A stretch of 64,000 bases of DNA from Rhodonellum sp041748555. GTDB lineage: Bacteria; Bacteroidota; Bacteroidia; Cytophagales; Cyclobacteriaceae. The stretch covers positions 1 to 64,000 of the forward strand of contig JBGTDA010000231.1 of the NCBI GenBank assembly GCA_041748555.1, read 5' to 3'. Each line of letters begins with the position of its first letter. Positions within the stretch are counted from its first letter, which is position 1. This document shows positions 7,902 to 17,026 of the stretch, one piece after another. The translations under genes and the position numbers were made by a program. The notes under the pieces were generated by a model that saw only the letters and a program-made list of their open reading frames with translations, did not search any database and was not told where the DNA came from.

Positions 7902-9758
7902 TCAATTCTTTGGGAGAGATATTGATATCTCAACCTTATTGTTTTCTCTATTTATATCAGCCAAACGTCCTGAAGGGTCAATTTCCACACTTTTTATATC
8001 AGAAATCGGTCTTGATATTGTAATCTCCTTAGATTGGTTTGTCCAAGGCCATCTTTCAGTCAACACCCTTTCAGGCATTCCTTTTTCTTCCGGTTTCTCT
8101 CCCCTTTGAATCACCAAAGGAAGATAAATCATCTCTTGGCTTCCGTCCTGATAAGTGACCACCACATCAATCGGCATGGGAACCAATCCTTTTCTCTCCA
8201 AGGCAATTCTGGTTTTATCACCATCACCCAAAACAGCTTTTATTCCATAGTCAATGGTCTTGGTAGATGCAATAAAATAGTCATAATACCAATCAAGCTC
8301 CATCCCGCTTACTTTTTCCATTGTCCGGATAACATCATTTCCACTCGGATGTTGATATTTCCAGTCATTCCATAACCTCAACATTCCTTTATCAAAATTC
8401 TCTTTTCCGATGATATACGCCATCTGCTCAACGAAAACTGCGCCTTTGTTATATGTGGCTGCCCCATAAGCAGTATTCAGATTATAATGATCACCATGGG
8501 TAGTCAGTGGTTCTTCGTGACCGGATTGGGCTAACTTGAAATAGGAGTTGTAACTTCCTTCTTGTATGAAATCAGGATCTTTTTCAAAAATAGCATCCAT
8601 CACAACATTTGTGGACCAAGTAGTCAGGCCTTCATCCAGCCACGGTTCCGAAGATTCATTGAATCCAAGCACACCATAATACCAGCTGTGAATCAATTCA
8701 TGAACAGTAACTCCCACCAGACTTCTCAAACCCCTCTCTCCTGTGATCAGGGTGGCCATCGGATATTCCATACCACCGTCTCCACCTTGGATTACTGAAT
8801 ACTGTTCATAAGGATATTTTCCAAAATTGTCACTCATATACTGAATAGCATTTATAGTGTACTGCTTAAGTTTTCCCCAGTTTTCAGCAGTGCTATCATT
8901 TTTCAAATAAAGAAAATGAACCATCGGCCCGTCCTTCATCTGCAATTTTTCATGGGTATAATTTGGATCCGCTGCCCACATAAAATCGTGCACATTCGGC
9001 GCAAAGAAGTGCCAGGTATGGGTATTTCCTTGTGTGGGTTTCACTTTTACCCCATCATCTTCATAGCCATGGCCAATCTCATTTGCATTCTGCAAATAAC
9101 CTGTACCTCCAAGGGTGTAATTTTTATCAATTGTGATTTTCACATTAAAATCCCCAAAGTTTCCGAAAAATTCCCGACCGATGTATGGATTTGCATGCCA
9201 GCCTCTTCTGTCATAAGCCGCCATTTTAGGATACCATTGCGACATGGAATAACGGATTCCTTCTTTGTTATCTCGTCCTGCACGTCTTACCTGTAGGGGG
9301 ACCTGTCCTTCAAAATCCATTTCAAAAATAACTGTTGCTCCAGGCAAAACAGGTGTATTTAAATCCACTTCAAGGATTGTTTCTTCATGTTCAAAATCAA
9401 CGGGTTTTCCATCCATCTGAAGTGAATTCACCTTCAAAAAGCCGATTTCATCAGGTGCTAGTTTGGATATCCTATCTCCTACTCTCCTATCAGGATCGGC
9501 CACTGTCCTGGATCTAACATCCATCATGCTATTTGGCTGAAAGGCATTATAATAGAGGTGATAAAAAACCCTGTTCAGCGTGTCGGATGAATTATTGGTA
9601 TACTCCAGCTGCTGCTTTCCTTTATACTGATTGGTGACAACATTCATCGTCACATCCATTTCATATTTCACTTTTTGTTGCCATCGCTCAGTTTGAGCCT
9701 TGGCTGTGCTGATCATTCCCGCCAAAAAGAAGACAGGAACCCAAAACTTTATCGTCAT
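7902..9758 (-). CDS. Secreted M1-family metallopeptidase (aminopeptidase N-like)
   Basis: The 618-residue protein has a signal peptide ending near residue 22 (STAKAQ). The gluzincin catalytic set is present: GGMEYPMATLI (exopeptidase substrate motif), HELIHSWYYG supplying the zinc histidines and catalytic glutamate, and the third zinc ligand in EPWLDEGLTTW. It therefore should be an active zinc aminopeptidase, exported to the periplasm or surface, releasing N-terminal residues from peptides. It is shorter than E. coli PepN, as usual for Bacteroidota secreted M1 enzymes that lack the large C-terminal domain. It is a single-gene unit with its own promoter and a shared terminator. Confidence 0.9.
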   Translation of the reverse strand: MTIKFWVPVFFLAGMISTAKAQTERWQQKVKYEMDVTMNVVTNQYKGKQQLEYTNNSSDTLNRVFYHLYYNAFQPNSMMDVRSRTVADPDRRVGDRISKLAPDEIGFLKVNSLQMDGKPVDFEHEETILEVDLNTPVLPGATVIFEMDFEGQVPLQVRRAGRDNKEGIRYSMSQWYPKMAAYDRRGWHANPYIGREFFGNFGDFNVKITIDKNYTLGGTGYLQNANEIGHGYEDDGVKVKPTQGNTHTWHFFAPNVHDFMWAADPNYTHEKLQMKDGPMVHFLYLKNDSTAENWGKLKQYTINAIQYMSDNFGKYPYEQYSVIQGGDGGMEYPMATLITGERGLRSLVGVTVHELIHSWYYGVLGFNESSEPWLDEGLTTWSTNVVMDAIFEKDPDFIQEGSYNSYFKLAQSGHEEPLTTHGDHYNLNTAYGAATYNKGAVFVEQMAYIIGKENFDKGMLRLWNDWKYQHPSGNDVIRTMEKVSGMELDWYYDYFIASTKTIDYGIKAVLGDGDKTRIALERKGLVPMPIDVVVTYQDGSQEMIYLPLVIQRGEKPEEKGMPERVLTERWPWTNQSKEITISRPISDIKSVEIDPSGRLADINRENNKVEISISLPKN

Positions 9759-9777
9759 AATTATTGATTTTTAACTG

Positions 9778-9808
9778 CAAAATACGGCAGAATCAAAGGC
9801 TCCGCAAA
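9778..9808 (-). promoter_or_regulatory. Probable promoter of the M1 peptidase gene
   Basis: Read on the minus strand, TTTG (9808-9805) is followed after 20 bases by TATTTTG (9784-9778). This is close to TTTG-N20-TAnnTTTG with one T missing. It is 20 bases upstream of the ATG. Confidence 0.5.
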
Positions 9809-9975
9809 CCGTTAATCAAATTGATGGAATTTGGTTCTAATATTTAATGGAGGAATCCAACTCTGTTGACAAGTTCCTTATGTTCTTCAATGTGCTGTTA
9901 ATTAGATGGTTTTTTGGATTTCAATGAATTGAAAAAGTGAAGATTAAGTACTTGAAAATCCACAATATTCTGAAA

Positions 9976-10036
9976 ACATGTATAACCGCTATTCTGCAAA
10001 TAGCCTTGTTTTTCCAAAAAAATGGCTGAAAGACCG
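9976..10036 (+). repeat. Dispersed ~60-bp intergenic repeat, copy A
   Basis: The segment shares the blocks ATGTATA-CCGCTATTCTG at its start and AAATGGCTGAAAGACCG at its end with copies at 14080-14138 and 55656-55713. The middle is more variable. It sits downstream of the polysaccharide block in a 404-bp gap (9759-10162) that otherwise holds only the M1 promoter and the rfbB terminator. Confidence 0.65.
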
Positions 10037-10132
10037 CAGTCGGATGTATCCGGCGATCTAAATTTACCCAAAGGATCTGTCGTAGTTTTGACATATACCC
10101 GTATCATTGGGGATATTCTTATTTTTGAAATT

Positions 10133-10164
10133 AAAAAATCCAGCCGTTTGGCTGGATTTTTTTT
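10133..10164. terminator. Intrinsic terminator at the 3' end of rfbB
   Basis: A 13-bp perfect stem (AAAAAATCCAGCC and GGCTGGATTTTTT) with a 4-nt loop GTTT has a T/A tract on each side. It touches the rfbB stop codon and should end the minus-strand polysaccharide transcript. Confidence 0.88.
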
Positions 10165-11215
10165 ATCTGTTGTCATAATGTTCCTGATAATATTTCAGAT
10201 AGTTACCTGAAGTTACATTTTTGAGCCAATCCTCATTATCCAGATACCAGTCGATGGTCTTGGTGATTCCTTCTTCAAATTGCAGGCTGGGTTCCCAACC
10301 CAATTCCTTTTGGATTTTTGAGGCATCTATTGCGTATCGCATGTCGTGACCTGCCCTGTCTTTGACATAGGTGATCAGTTTTTCAGATGAATCCGTTTCC
10401 CTACCCAGCTTTTCGTCCATCTTCCGGCACAGTAACTTAACTATATCAATGTTTTTCCACTCATTAAAACCTCCGATATTATAGGTTTCCCCTGATTTTC
10501 CCTTATGAAAAACCAAATCGATAGCACTGGCATGATCTACTACAAACAACCAATCCCGGATATTTTCTCCTTTGCCATAAACAGGCAAAGGTCTGTTGTT
10601 TTTTATATTATGGATACAAAGCGGAATCAATTTTTCGGGAAACTGATTTGGCCCATAGTTATTGGAGCAGTTGGTAATCACCATTCTCAGCTTATAGGTA
10701 TTGGCATAAGCCCTTATAAAATGATCTGATGATGCTTTTGATGCCGAATAGGGAGATTGTGGATCGTATGGTGTGGTTTCTGTGAAAAACCCGCCATTAT
10801 CCAAAGAACCATAAACTTCATCTGTGGATACATGATAGAAAAGATGATTTTCAGGATTTGTCCAGTAAGACTTGGCCACGTTTAATAAATTAACGGTGCC
10901 GATTACGTTTGTTTTTACAAAGGCCAAGGGATCGGAAATGGATCTATCCACGTGGGATTCTGCCGCAAGATGGATGACATCTGTTATTTCATGTTTTTCA
11001 AAAACTTTTTTCAGATCTTCCTCATCCATCAGGTTCACTTTCTCAAAATGGTAATTGGGAGAATTTTCAATCTCTGTTAAATTTTCCAGATTACCGGCAT
11101 ATGTGAGAACGTCCAAGTTTACGATTTTATAATCAGGATACTTTTGGACAAAAAGGTTGACTACATGGCAGCCTATAAAACCTGCACCTCCTGTAATTAA
11201 AATAGATTTATTCAT
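10163..11215 (-). CDS. rfbB: dTDP-glucose 4,6-dehydratase
   Basis: This 350-residue extended short-chain dehydrogenase has the NAD-binding GGAGFIGCHVV at the N-terminus, HLAAESHVDRSI (about 83-94), the dehydratase signature STDEVYG (about 130-136) and the catalytic YSASKAS (about 158). It converts dTDP-glucose to the 4-keto-6-deoxy sugar, the branch point to rhamnose and other deoxysugars of surface polysaccharide. The length and motifs match RmlB/RfbB. The usual partners rfbA, rfbC and rfbD are absent here. It lies downstream of an epimerase and a glycosyltransferase on the same strand. Confidence 0.92.
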   Translation of the reverse strand: MNKSILITGGAGFIGCHVVNLFVQKYPDYKIVNLDVLTYAGNLENLTEIENSPNYHFEKVNLMDEEDLKKVFEKHEITDVIHLAAESHVDRSISDPLAFVKTNVIGTVNLLNVAKSYWTNPENHLFYHVSTDEVYGSLDNGGFFTETTPYDPQSPYSASKASSDHFIRAYANTYKLRMVITNCSNNYGPNQFPEKLIPLCIHNIKNNRPLPVYGKGENIRDWLFVVDHASAIDLVFHKGKSGETYNIGGFNEWKNIDIVKLLCRKMDEKLGRETDSSEKLITYVKDRAGHDMRYAIDASKIQKELGWEPSLQFEEGITKTIDWYLDNEDWLKNVTSGNYLKYYQEHYDNR

Positions 11216-11316
11216 AGTTTAAAAATTAATAAGCTCGCATTTTCCTTTTAAAATCCGGTCATTTGATATTTTGAGTTGCGTAAATATCACCCAACTAGGT
11301 TCTTTTTTTGGTTCTT

Positions 11317-11337
11317 GTCCGCGATAGTTATCGGGAC
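11317..11337. repeat. Short GTCC-CGATA-TATCG-GGAC palindrome
   Basis: The palindrome GTCCGCGATAGTTATCGGGAC has one bulged base. Similar GTCCCGATAG-NNN-CTATCGGGAC elements are scattered between genes in many Bacteroidota, from memory. It lies in the 142-bp gap between rfbB and the epimerase gene; the role is unknown. Confidence 0.5.
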
Positions 11338-11357
11338 TTGATTCTTGGCTCTTGATA

Positions 11358-12410
11358 CTATTTGACATAATGGTCCTTATACCATTCTACAAAAGCTCCA
11401 ATACCCTCTTCAACAGAGGTATTTGGCTTGTAACCTGTATCTCTGACCAAATCCGAAACATCGGCATGGGAAGCAGGGACATCCCCTTGCTGAAGGGGAA
11501 GCATTTCCATTTTAGCTTTTTTACCTAAAGCCTTTTCCAAGGCCCCGATATAATCGAGGAGTTCAACAGGGCTGGAATTTCCTATATTATACACCTTATA
11601 AGGTGCATAAGAACTTCCCGGGTCGGGATTTTCACCTGTCCATTCCGGGTTCTTTTTCGAAGGCCGGTCTGCTACTTTTAACACCCCTTTAACGATATCA
11701 TCAATAAAAGTAAAATCCCTTTTCATTTTCCCGTAATTAAAAACTTTGATAGGTTCTCCTTTGTTGATCGCTTCTGTAAAAAGGAACAATGCCATATCGG
11801 GTCTTCCCCACGGACCGTAAGCCGTAAAAAACCGGAGTCCTGTGGTGGGAATCTGAAACAGATGACTGTATGTATGTGCCATCAGTTCGTTTGATTTTTT
11901 GGTCGCAGCATACAAACTCACCGGATGATCCACATTATGGGAAGTGGAAAAAGGCAACAAAGTATTAGCACCATACACTGAACTGGAAGATGCGTAAACC
12001 AAGTGCCTGACGGGATGATTTCTACATGCTTCAAGCACATTTAGAAACGACTGGATATTTGCTGCAATATATGCATCGGGATGAGTAAGCGAATACCTTA
12101 CGCCGGCTTGAGCTGCCAAATGTATAACGACATCTACTTTTTCTCTTTTAAAGGTCTCCATCAGGATTTCCTTGTTTTCAAGATCTGCTTTTACAAAAGT
12201 AAATTCGGGGAAAATCTTAGAACTGACAGATTTATCCAAAATGATTTCGGATTTTTCGATTCCCAGGACACCCAGTCTTTTGTACTTCAGACTGACATCA
12301 TAATAATCGTTTACAATATCAAAGCCCACTACTGAATCGCCTCTTTTGAGCAAAGATTGGGCTACATGAAATCCAATAAATCCGGCAGTTCCGGTAACGA
12401 GATATTTCAT
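11358..12410 (-). CDS. NAD-dependent epimerase (UDP-glucuronate 4-epimerase-like)
   Basis: This 350-residue extended SDR protein starts with VTGTAGFIGFHVAQSLLKRG (Rossmann glycine motif). It has HLAAQAGVRYSL at about 98-109, SSSSVYGAN (about 141-149) and the catalytic pair YAATKKSNE (about 168). The AAQAGVRYS block and the FDIVNDYYD segment are characteristic of GalE-type enzymes that act on UDP-glucuronate, making UDP-galacturonate for capsule or LPS. The exact sugar is inferred. It is in one minus-strand block with the GT4 glycosyltransferase upstream and rfbB downstream. Confidence 0.87.
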   Translation of the reverse strand: MKYLVTGTAGFIGFHVAQSLLKRGDSVVGFDIVNDYYDVSLKYKRLGVLGIEKSEIILDKSVSSKIFPEFTFVKADLENKEILMETFKREKVDVVIHLAAQAGVRYSLTHPDAYIAANIQSFLNVLEACRNHPVRHLVYASSSSVYGANTLLPFSTSHNVDHPVSLYAATKKSNELMAHTYSHLFQIPTTGLRFFTAYGPWGRPDMALFLFTEAINKGEPIKVFNYGKMKRDFTFIDDIVKGVLKVADRPSKKNPEWTGENPDPGSSYAPYKVYNIGNSSPVELLDYIGALEKALGKKAKMEMLPLQQGDVPASHADVSDLVRDTGYKPNTSVEEGIGAFVEWYKDHYVK

Positions 12411-12498
12411 TCTCTATAAAGAAATTTAATTAATAATTAATAATAAAGGGTTGTTTGGGTAAAAACCATTGAATGTTACTTTTAATGAACTCAATAAC

Positions 12499-13662
12499 CT
12501 AACTGACGATAACATTATCCAATAGTCTTTTATAGTTGCTTATAATCAGGCTCTGCATCTTAGGCCTGGAATATTTTTGAGTCACCTCCTGATATAGGTT
12601 GTCAGCCATAATCATCATTTCGTCTCTTTTTATGTATGCAAATTCTATTGCGTCTTTGAGAACATCTTTCTTGGATACGGGGAAAACCAGTCCGGTCTTC
12701 TGTTGGGTAATCATGTCCCTGCTGCCAATGATATCTGAAGAGATCACCGGCAGCTGCATGGCGCCTGCCTCAAGCAATACATTTGGAAACCCTTCCCGGT
12801 GTGAAGGATGAACAAGCACATCAGATAAAGCCATATAATGGGCGACATGATCTGTCCACTCCACATGGACAATGCATGGATGATCCTGAATCATCCTCAT
12901 GACATTTTCATCCAATGGATTGAGCTGCTTCTCAAAGGATCCCAATAAAACAAGTTTTGAATGGTTTACCACCTTTGATTCCAAAAAAGCATTAACAAGT
13001 TCCTCTATTCCTTTATCTCTGACAAGCCGACCTACAGCCAGAATAATAAAATCATTTTCCCCCGGCATGATTCTCATTGTAGCTGCTATCAAATGATTTT
13101 CGGCAAGTGACTCACGGTTGAATCTCACCAAATCAACACCATTGGAAGATCCATCTCCGATCACCTTCAATTTTTCGGGATCAACAAGGTTTTCTTTCAA
13201 TATAAATTCTTTTAGGGAATGGGAGTTTGGCCAAACTTCCGTAGCCCATTTGAAAGTCAGCTTTTCCATATGGATCAGCAATTTCTTTCGCTGCTTATCT
13301 GCTACCATATAAGGCATCCCGGCAACGGTATGGATTCTGACTTTTACTCCTGCAAATTTTGCGGCAATCATGCTCAACAATCCGGCTTTAGGTGTATGGG
13401 AATGAACTATATCAGGTTTCTCTTTGAGAAAAAATCTAAAAAGCAACCAGAGGCAGTACAAGTCCTGAAACGGTGTTATTTTTCGGGTAAATGGAATAAT
13501 ATGATGTGGACATCCTTCTTTTTTGACCACCACATTGACTTCTCTACCGTCTGCACTGACCATGAGTACATCCCAACCGGCTTCCTTCATATATTTCATC
13601 TGTCCTGCCAACAAAAGTTTTAAAGAAAGTGGGACAGTTGTAATCCGAATTAATTTTGGCAT
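12499..13662 (-). CDS. GT4 glycosyltransferase
   Basis: The protein has 387 residues and two Rossmann-like domains (GT-B fold). The N-terminal domain contains HSHTPKAGLLSMIAAKFAG (about 102-120). The C-terminal domain contains VGRLVRDKGIEELV (about 216) and the GT4 nucleotide-sugar site HREGFPNVLLEAGAMQLPVI (about 293-312) with its E-x7-E pair. It resembles enzymes that extend lipid-linked O-antigen or capsule units from the cytoplasmic face; no membrane helix is obvious. Donor and acceptor are unknown. It is the first gene of the three-gene polysaccharide block and has no visible promoter of the usual type. Confidence 0.88.
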   Translation of the reverse strand: MPKLIRITTVPLSLKLLLAGQMKYMKEAGWDVLMVSADGREVNVVVKKEGCPHHIIPFTRKITPFQDLYCLWLLFRFFLKEKPDIVHSHTPKAGLLSMIAAKFAGVKVRIHTVAGMPYMVADKQRKKLLIHMEKLTFKWATEVWPNSHSLKEFILKENLVDPEKLKVIGDGSSNGVDLVRFNRESLAENHLIAATMRIMPGENDFIILAVGRLVRDKGIEELVNAFLESKVVNHSKLVLLGSFEKQLNPLDENVMRMIQDHPCIVHVEWTDHVAHYMALSDVLVHPSHREGFPNVLLEAGAMQLPVISSDIIGSRDMITQQKTGLVFPVSKKDVLKDAIEFAYIKRDEMMIMADNLYQEVTQKYSRPKMQSLIISNYKRLLDNVIVS

Positions 13663-14294
13663 TTAGTTTTATTTACAAACGTCAAATATAAGTTTTTATT
13701 CCTAAACAGGCTGCCCTATCAAAAGGTAAATCACATTCAGATACTGAATTTTGCTTTCAGAAATATTTCCTTGTCCTTTCCTGCCCCTTTCCGGGTATTA
13801 ACAAAACCGTAAATATTCTGAATTTGAGGTTTTTCATGCTGAAAAGTATGCCATATGGATCGCAAAGAAAAATCAATTAGAATATTTGCCGATAATTCAC
13901 TGTGTTGTTGTGTGATTGAGTGGAAAAGGTAAATAAAATGTTTTCTCGATTTTCTGCCATTTAATTTTTAAAAGTAAGTTGGAAACAGAAACTCAATAAA
14001 GTCAAGTAAAATCGGTTTTCATTTGATCCGGATTCGCCATATAAAGCAACATGAATATGATATTTCATCAATTTTTGAGACATGTATATCCGCTATTTTG
14101 TCATTAACCTTTGCTCTTGCGTGAAATGTCGAAGACCGAAAAAGCCAAAACTTCCGCGGCAAACATAGGATTTATTGGATTTTAAAATTTATGGATAATA
14201 TACTATATCTAATCATAAGTTGCCAAGTATTACAAAAACCACCAATACTTTTTACCTTTATCCAATTATTTAAACCCAATATTAATTATTCATC
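13663..14294. other. 632-bp gene-free region upstream of proC
   Basis: No reading frame with a recognisable product was seen on either strand. The region is A/T-rich and holds copy B of the dispersed repeat (14080-14138). The rest looks like ordinary spacer between the divergent glycosyltransferase and proC genes and must contain both promoters. TACCTTTA at about 14257-14264 is a weak -7-like match for proC. Confidence 0.6.
14080..14138 (+). repeat. Dispersed ~60-bp intergenic repeat, copy B
   Basis: ACATGTATATCCGCTATTTT opens this copy, followed by a TAACCTTTG block and GAAATGTCGAAGACCG at the end. It aligns with copies A (9976-10036) and C (55656-55713) in the same order and spacing. With copy A it brackets the rfbB-epimerase-GT4 block. 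Confidence 0.65.
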
Positions 14295-15098
14295 ATGTTG
14301 AAGGATCTGAAAATTGCCATAATAGGTTGCGGAAATTTGGGAACATCCATCGTAAACGGTCTGATGGACAGGGCGGATTTTGCTCCCCAAAACCTTCATG
14401 TTACAAAAAGAAATCCATCAAACTTACTCCACCTGCAGGACAGGGGAGTTCGGGTGCATGCTGACAACATTATAGCTGTCACTTCATCGGATATTGTGAT
14501 CCTGGGGGTAAAGCCTTACAACGTTGATTCAATTTTGAAGGAGATTAATCCTGCATTGGATCCGAAAAAACAAGTAATCGTTTCTCTTGCTACCGGAATC
14601 ACTTTGGAGGAGATGTACAAAGTACTTGATCCCGCTACTACTGTATTCAGGGCCATGCCAAACATTGCTGCAGATATTCAGGAATCCATAACCTGTATCT
14701 GTGGCAGAAATCAGACCCTTGATCACGAAACGCAGGTAAAACAGCTTTTCGACAGTATCGGCCATTCCATCACCATAGATGAATCATTGATGGAAGCGGC
14801 AACTGTTCTTGGGGCATGCGGAATAGCTTATGTGTTGAGATTTATACGAGCCATGATCCAAGGTGGAATTCAGATTGGATTTGATGCCAAAACCGCAAGT
14901 CAGATAGTGAACCAGACCGTAAAAGGTGCCGCAGAACTGATGATCCAAAAGCAGATGCATCCCGAAGAAGCCATTGATAAAGTGACTACGCCCAAAGGTT
15001 GTACAATCGTCGGTTTGAATGAGATGGAGCACCATGGATTCAGTGCTGCCATGGTTAGAGGTGTATTGGCTTCTTATCAAAAAATCGAAAAACCGTAA
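14295..15098 (+). CDS. proC: Pyrroline-5-carboxylate reductase
   Basis: This 267-residue protein has the dinucleotide-binding motif IIGCGNLGTSIVNGL at about residues 9-23. It also shows the family blocks ILGVKPYNVDSIL (about 70-82), RAMPNIAADIQESIT (about 119-133) and the C-terminal TTPKGCTIVGLNEMEHHG (about 231-248). It reduces pyrroline-5-carboxylate to proline with NAD(P)H in the cytoplasm. It is a single-gene unit, convergent with glutamate dehydrogenase, an enzyme of the same glutamate-proline neighbourhood; the gap between them holds unusual repeats. Confidence 0.92.
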   Translation: MLKDLKIAIIGCGNLGTSIVNGLMDRADFAPQNLHVTKRNPSNLLHLQDRGVRVHADNIIAVTSSDIVILGVKPYNVDSILKEINPALDPKKQVIVSLATGITLEEMYKVLDPATTVFRAMPNIAADIQESITCICGRNQTLDHETQVKQLFDSIGHSITIDESLMEAATVLGACGIAYVLRFIRAMIQGGIQIGFDAKTASQIVNQTVKGAAELMIQKQMHPEEAIDKVTTPKGCTIVGLNEMEHHGFSAAMVRGVLASYQKIEKP

Positions 15099-15120
15099 AG
15101 AGGTTGGGAATCGCCATAGG

Positions 15121-15264
15121 ATATTTGGTATATATCCCTGTGGGATTCGGGTATGTGGTATTTATCCCTGCGGAGTTTTGGTATGTGGTATATTTCACTG
15201 CGGGATTTGGGTAATTGGTATATTTTCACTGCGGATTTTGGTAGGTGGTATATGCCTCTGTAGC
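15121..15264 (+). repeat. 30-bp tandem repeat array (4.5 units)
   Basis: Units begin at 15131, 15161, 15191 and 15221, with partial units at both ends. The consensus is roughly TATATCCCTG-CGGGATTTGG-GTATGTGGTA, each unit differing at several positions. The ATCCCTGCGGGAT core is itself a small palindrome. The array starts 22 bp after the proC stop and lies between convergent genes. Confidence 0.85.
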
Positions 15265-15270
15265 CATCAG

Positions 15271-15321
15271 ATCACCGTGTCCCAACTCATCACCGGGGTT
15301 GGGCAGTAGGGCCACGGTGAT
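15271..15321. other. Two-tier intergenic hairpin
   Basis: The outer arms ATCACCGTG (15271-15279) and CACGGTGAT (15313-15321) are perfectly complementary. Inside them CCCAAC (15281-15286) pairs with GTTGGG (15298-15303). No T tract follows, so it is not a standard terminator. It is centred between the 30-bp array and its inverted copy. Confidence 0.75.
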
Positions 15322-15349
15322 TGAAGGGCAAACATCGGCATATACTAAA

Positions 15350-15385
15350 TACCATATACCTCAAACCGCAGGTTTTATATACCAA
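15350..15385 (-). repeat. Inverted copy of the 30-bp repeat unit
   Basis: Read on the minus strand this is TTGGTATATAAAACCTGCGG followed by TTTGAGGTATATGGTA. It matches one unit of the 15121-15264 array flanked by two GGTA boxes. The array, the central hairpin and this inverted unit could together form a large cruciform. It ends 9 bp from the glutamate dehydrogenase stop codon. Confidence 0.75.
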
Positions 15386-15393
15386 AGCAATAT

Positions 15394-16812
15394 TTAAGGG
15401 AAAATTCCCAGATCCAGATAGCTAATAGCTATTCGGTCGAGAGCCATAATGAAGGCTGCAGTCCGAAGACTTTTTATTTTTTTATCCTTACGGATTTTAT
15501 TCATATCACAATAGGCATTTACCATGGTTTCCTCAAGACCTGAAATCACCAGATCCCTTTCAGATGCACCTTTGATCAGACCCTCTTTTTCTTCCTCCGT
15601 AAACTGCTCTCCTGTAGCATTTTCTATCGTATTCATCAATTTCCGGAATTTTTCCGTGTCATACCGCTTTTCTAATTTTCCAAATGAAACCCGTGAAAGA
15701 TTCTTAAGCCATTCAAAATATGACACGGTCACACCTCCCGCATTCAGGTACATATCCGGAATGATCATAATGTTTTTTCCCAAAAGAATTTTTTCTGCAT
15801 CCTGAGTAACAGGACCATTTGCAGCCTCCCCGATTATTTTTGCCTGAACCTTGTCTGCATTTTCTACAGTAATCTGATTTTCCAGCGCAGCTGGAACTAA
15901 AATATCGCAAGGATATGTCAAAAGATCACTGGATTGTTCAATGAATTCGCCCTTGGGATAATCTGAAAACCCTCTGTTTTTAAATTGATATTGCTTTATA
16001 TCTTTTACGTCAATGCCACTTTCATCCCAAATCCCACCGTTCCACTCGGCGATTCCGATGATTTTGGCTCCGGCCTCCTGTAGAAATAGAGCAGAATAAT
16101 ATCCCACATTTCCCAATCCTTGGATAATAACGGTTTTGCCTCTCAAACCTGTTGTAAGACCTATTTCCTTCATGTCTTCCTCATCACTTACAGCTTCCCG
16201 GATACCGATATAAACACCCATACCCGTGGCTTCTGTTCTTCCTTCGATACCATGCTGTGAAAGGGGTTTTCCTGTCACACAACCTTTTGCATTGATCAGG
16301 TCACCATTGAAGGCTTCGAAAGTATCTACAATCCAAGCCATTTCTCTGGCTCCTGTACCATAATCAGGTGCCGGAACATCTATTGCAGGTCCGATAAATT
16401 TCTTCTTGATCAATTCGGCTGTATACCTTCTGGTGATGCGTTCCAGTTGATTGGCATTATAATCCAAAGGATTTATTCTTACTCCGCCTTTTGCTCCGCC
16501 AAAGGGTATATTCACCAAAGCACACTTATAAGTCATCAGAGCGGCCAATCCTTTTACCTCGTCTTCATTGACATGTTCACTGAAACGAATTCCTCCTTTG
16601 ACAGGAAGTTTATGATGGGAATGTTGTATCCGGTATCCGGTGAGGACTTCATAAGTTCCATCATCGTTTCGCAGGGGAAAGTTGAACTTGTAAATACTGT
16701 TACATGCTTTGATCTGGTCCAAAAGACCCTCATGTAGTTCCATGTGTTTTGCCGCTTCATCAACGAAACCACAAACATCATCAAATAGGCTATAATCTTG
16801 CTTTTTGTTCAT
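15394..16812 (-). CDS. Glutamate dehydrogenase (Glu/Leu/Phe/Val family)
   Basis: The protein has 472 residues. The substrate and catalytic region shows KLPVKGGIRFS (about 69-79), the catalytic lysine stretch PFGGAKGGVRINP (about 102-114) and the PAPDYGTGAREMAW motif (about 147-160). A Rossmann motif GLGNVGYYSA lies at about 235-244. It interconverts glutamate and 2-oxoglutarate plus ammonium. It belongs to the ~420-470-residue family related to leucine dehydrogenases, so substrate preference is inferred, with glutamate most likely. It is monocistronic, and no clear -7/-33 pair was found upstream. The 214-bp gap upstream of it (16813-17026) holds nothing recognisable. Confidence 0.88.
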   Translation of the reverse strand: MNKKQDYSLFDDVCGFVDEAAKHMELHEGLLDQIKACNSIYKFNFPLRNDDGTYEVLTGYRIQHSHHKLPVKGGIRFSEHVNEDEVKGLAALMTYKCALVNIPFGGAKGGVRINPLDYNANQLERITRRYTAELIKKKFIGPAIDVPAPDYGTGAREMAWIVDTFEAFNGDLINAKGCVTGKPLSQHGIEGRTEATGMGVYIGIREAVSDEEDMKEIGLTTGLRGKTVIIQGLGNVGYYSALFLQEAGAKIIGIAEWNGGIWDESGIDVKDIKQYQFKNRGFSDYPKGEFIEQSSDLLTYPCDILVPAALENQITVENADKVQAKIIGEAANGPVTQDAEKILLGKNIMIIPDMYLNAGGVTVSYFEWLKNLSRVSFGKLEKRYDTEKFRKLMNTIENATGEQFTEEEKEGLIKGASERDLVISGLEETMVNAYCDMNKIRKDKKIKSLRTAAFIMALDRIAISYLDLGIFP

Positions 16813-17026
16813 AAAAATTTATTTATTTAACTTATATTTTTACCCTTAATTTAGCACAAAAGAAAGTCAAAGGGAAAAGGGTATATGGATCCGGTTTTAA
16901 AAAACAAAACGATAAACGTTTTATTAATCTTCAACAATCTTTGCGGGAGAAACAGAAGCAAAGATTCTGCCTTTCTCATTCAGAATGAAATAATAGCAAG
17001 TTTTCTTTAAAGAGGTGTCAAATTCA

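Noticed and set aside
9898..10176. Overlapping frames on both strands in the gap after the M1 peptidase
   Set aside because: They cover the dispersed repeat and the rfbB terminator; their products resemble nothing.
15019..15309. Plus-strand 96-codon frame with repeated GIYPCGIRVC-type decapeptides
   Set aside because: It begins inside proC in another frame, and its repetitive part is simply the translation of the 30-bp DNA repeat. No start signal or family match.
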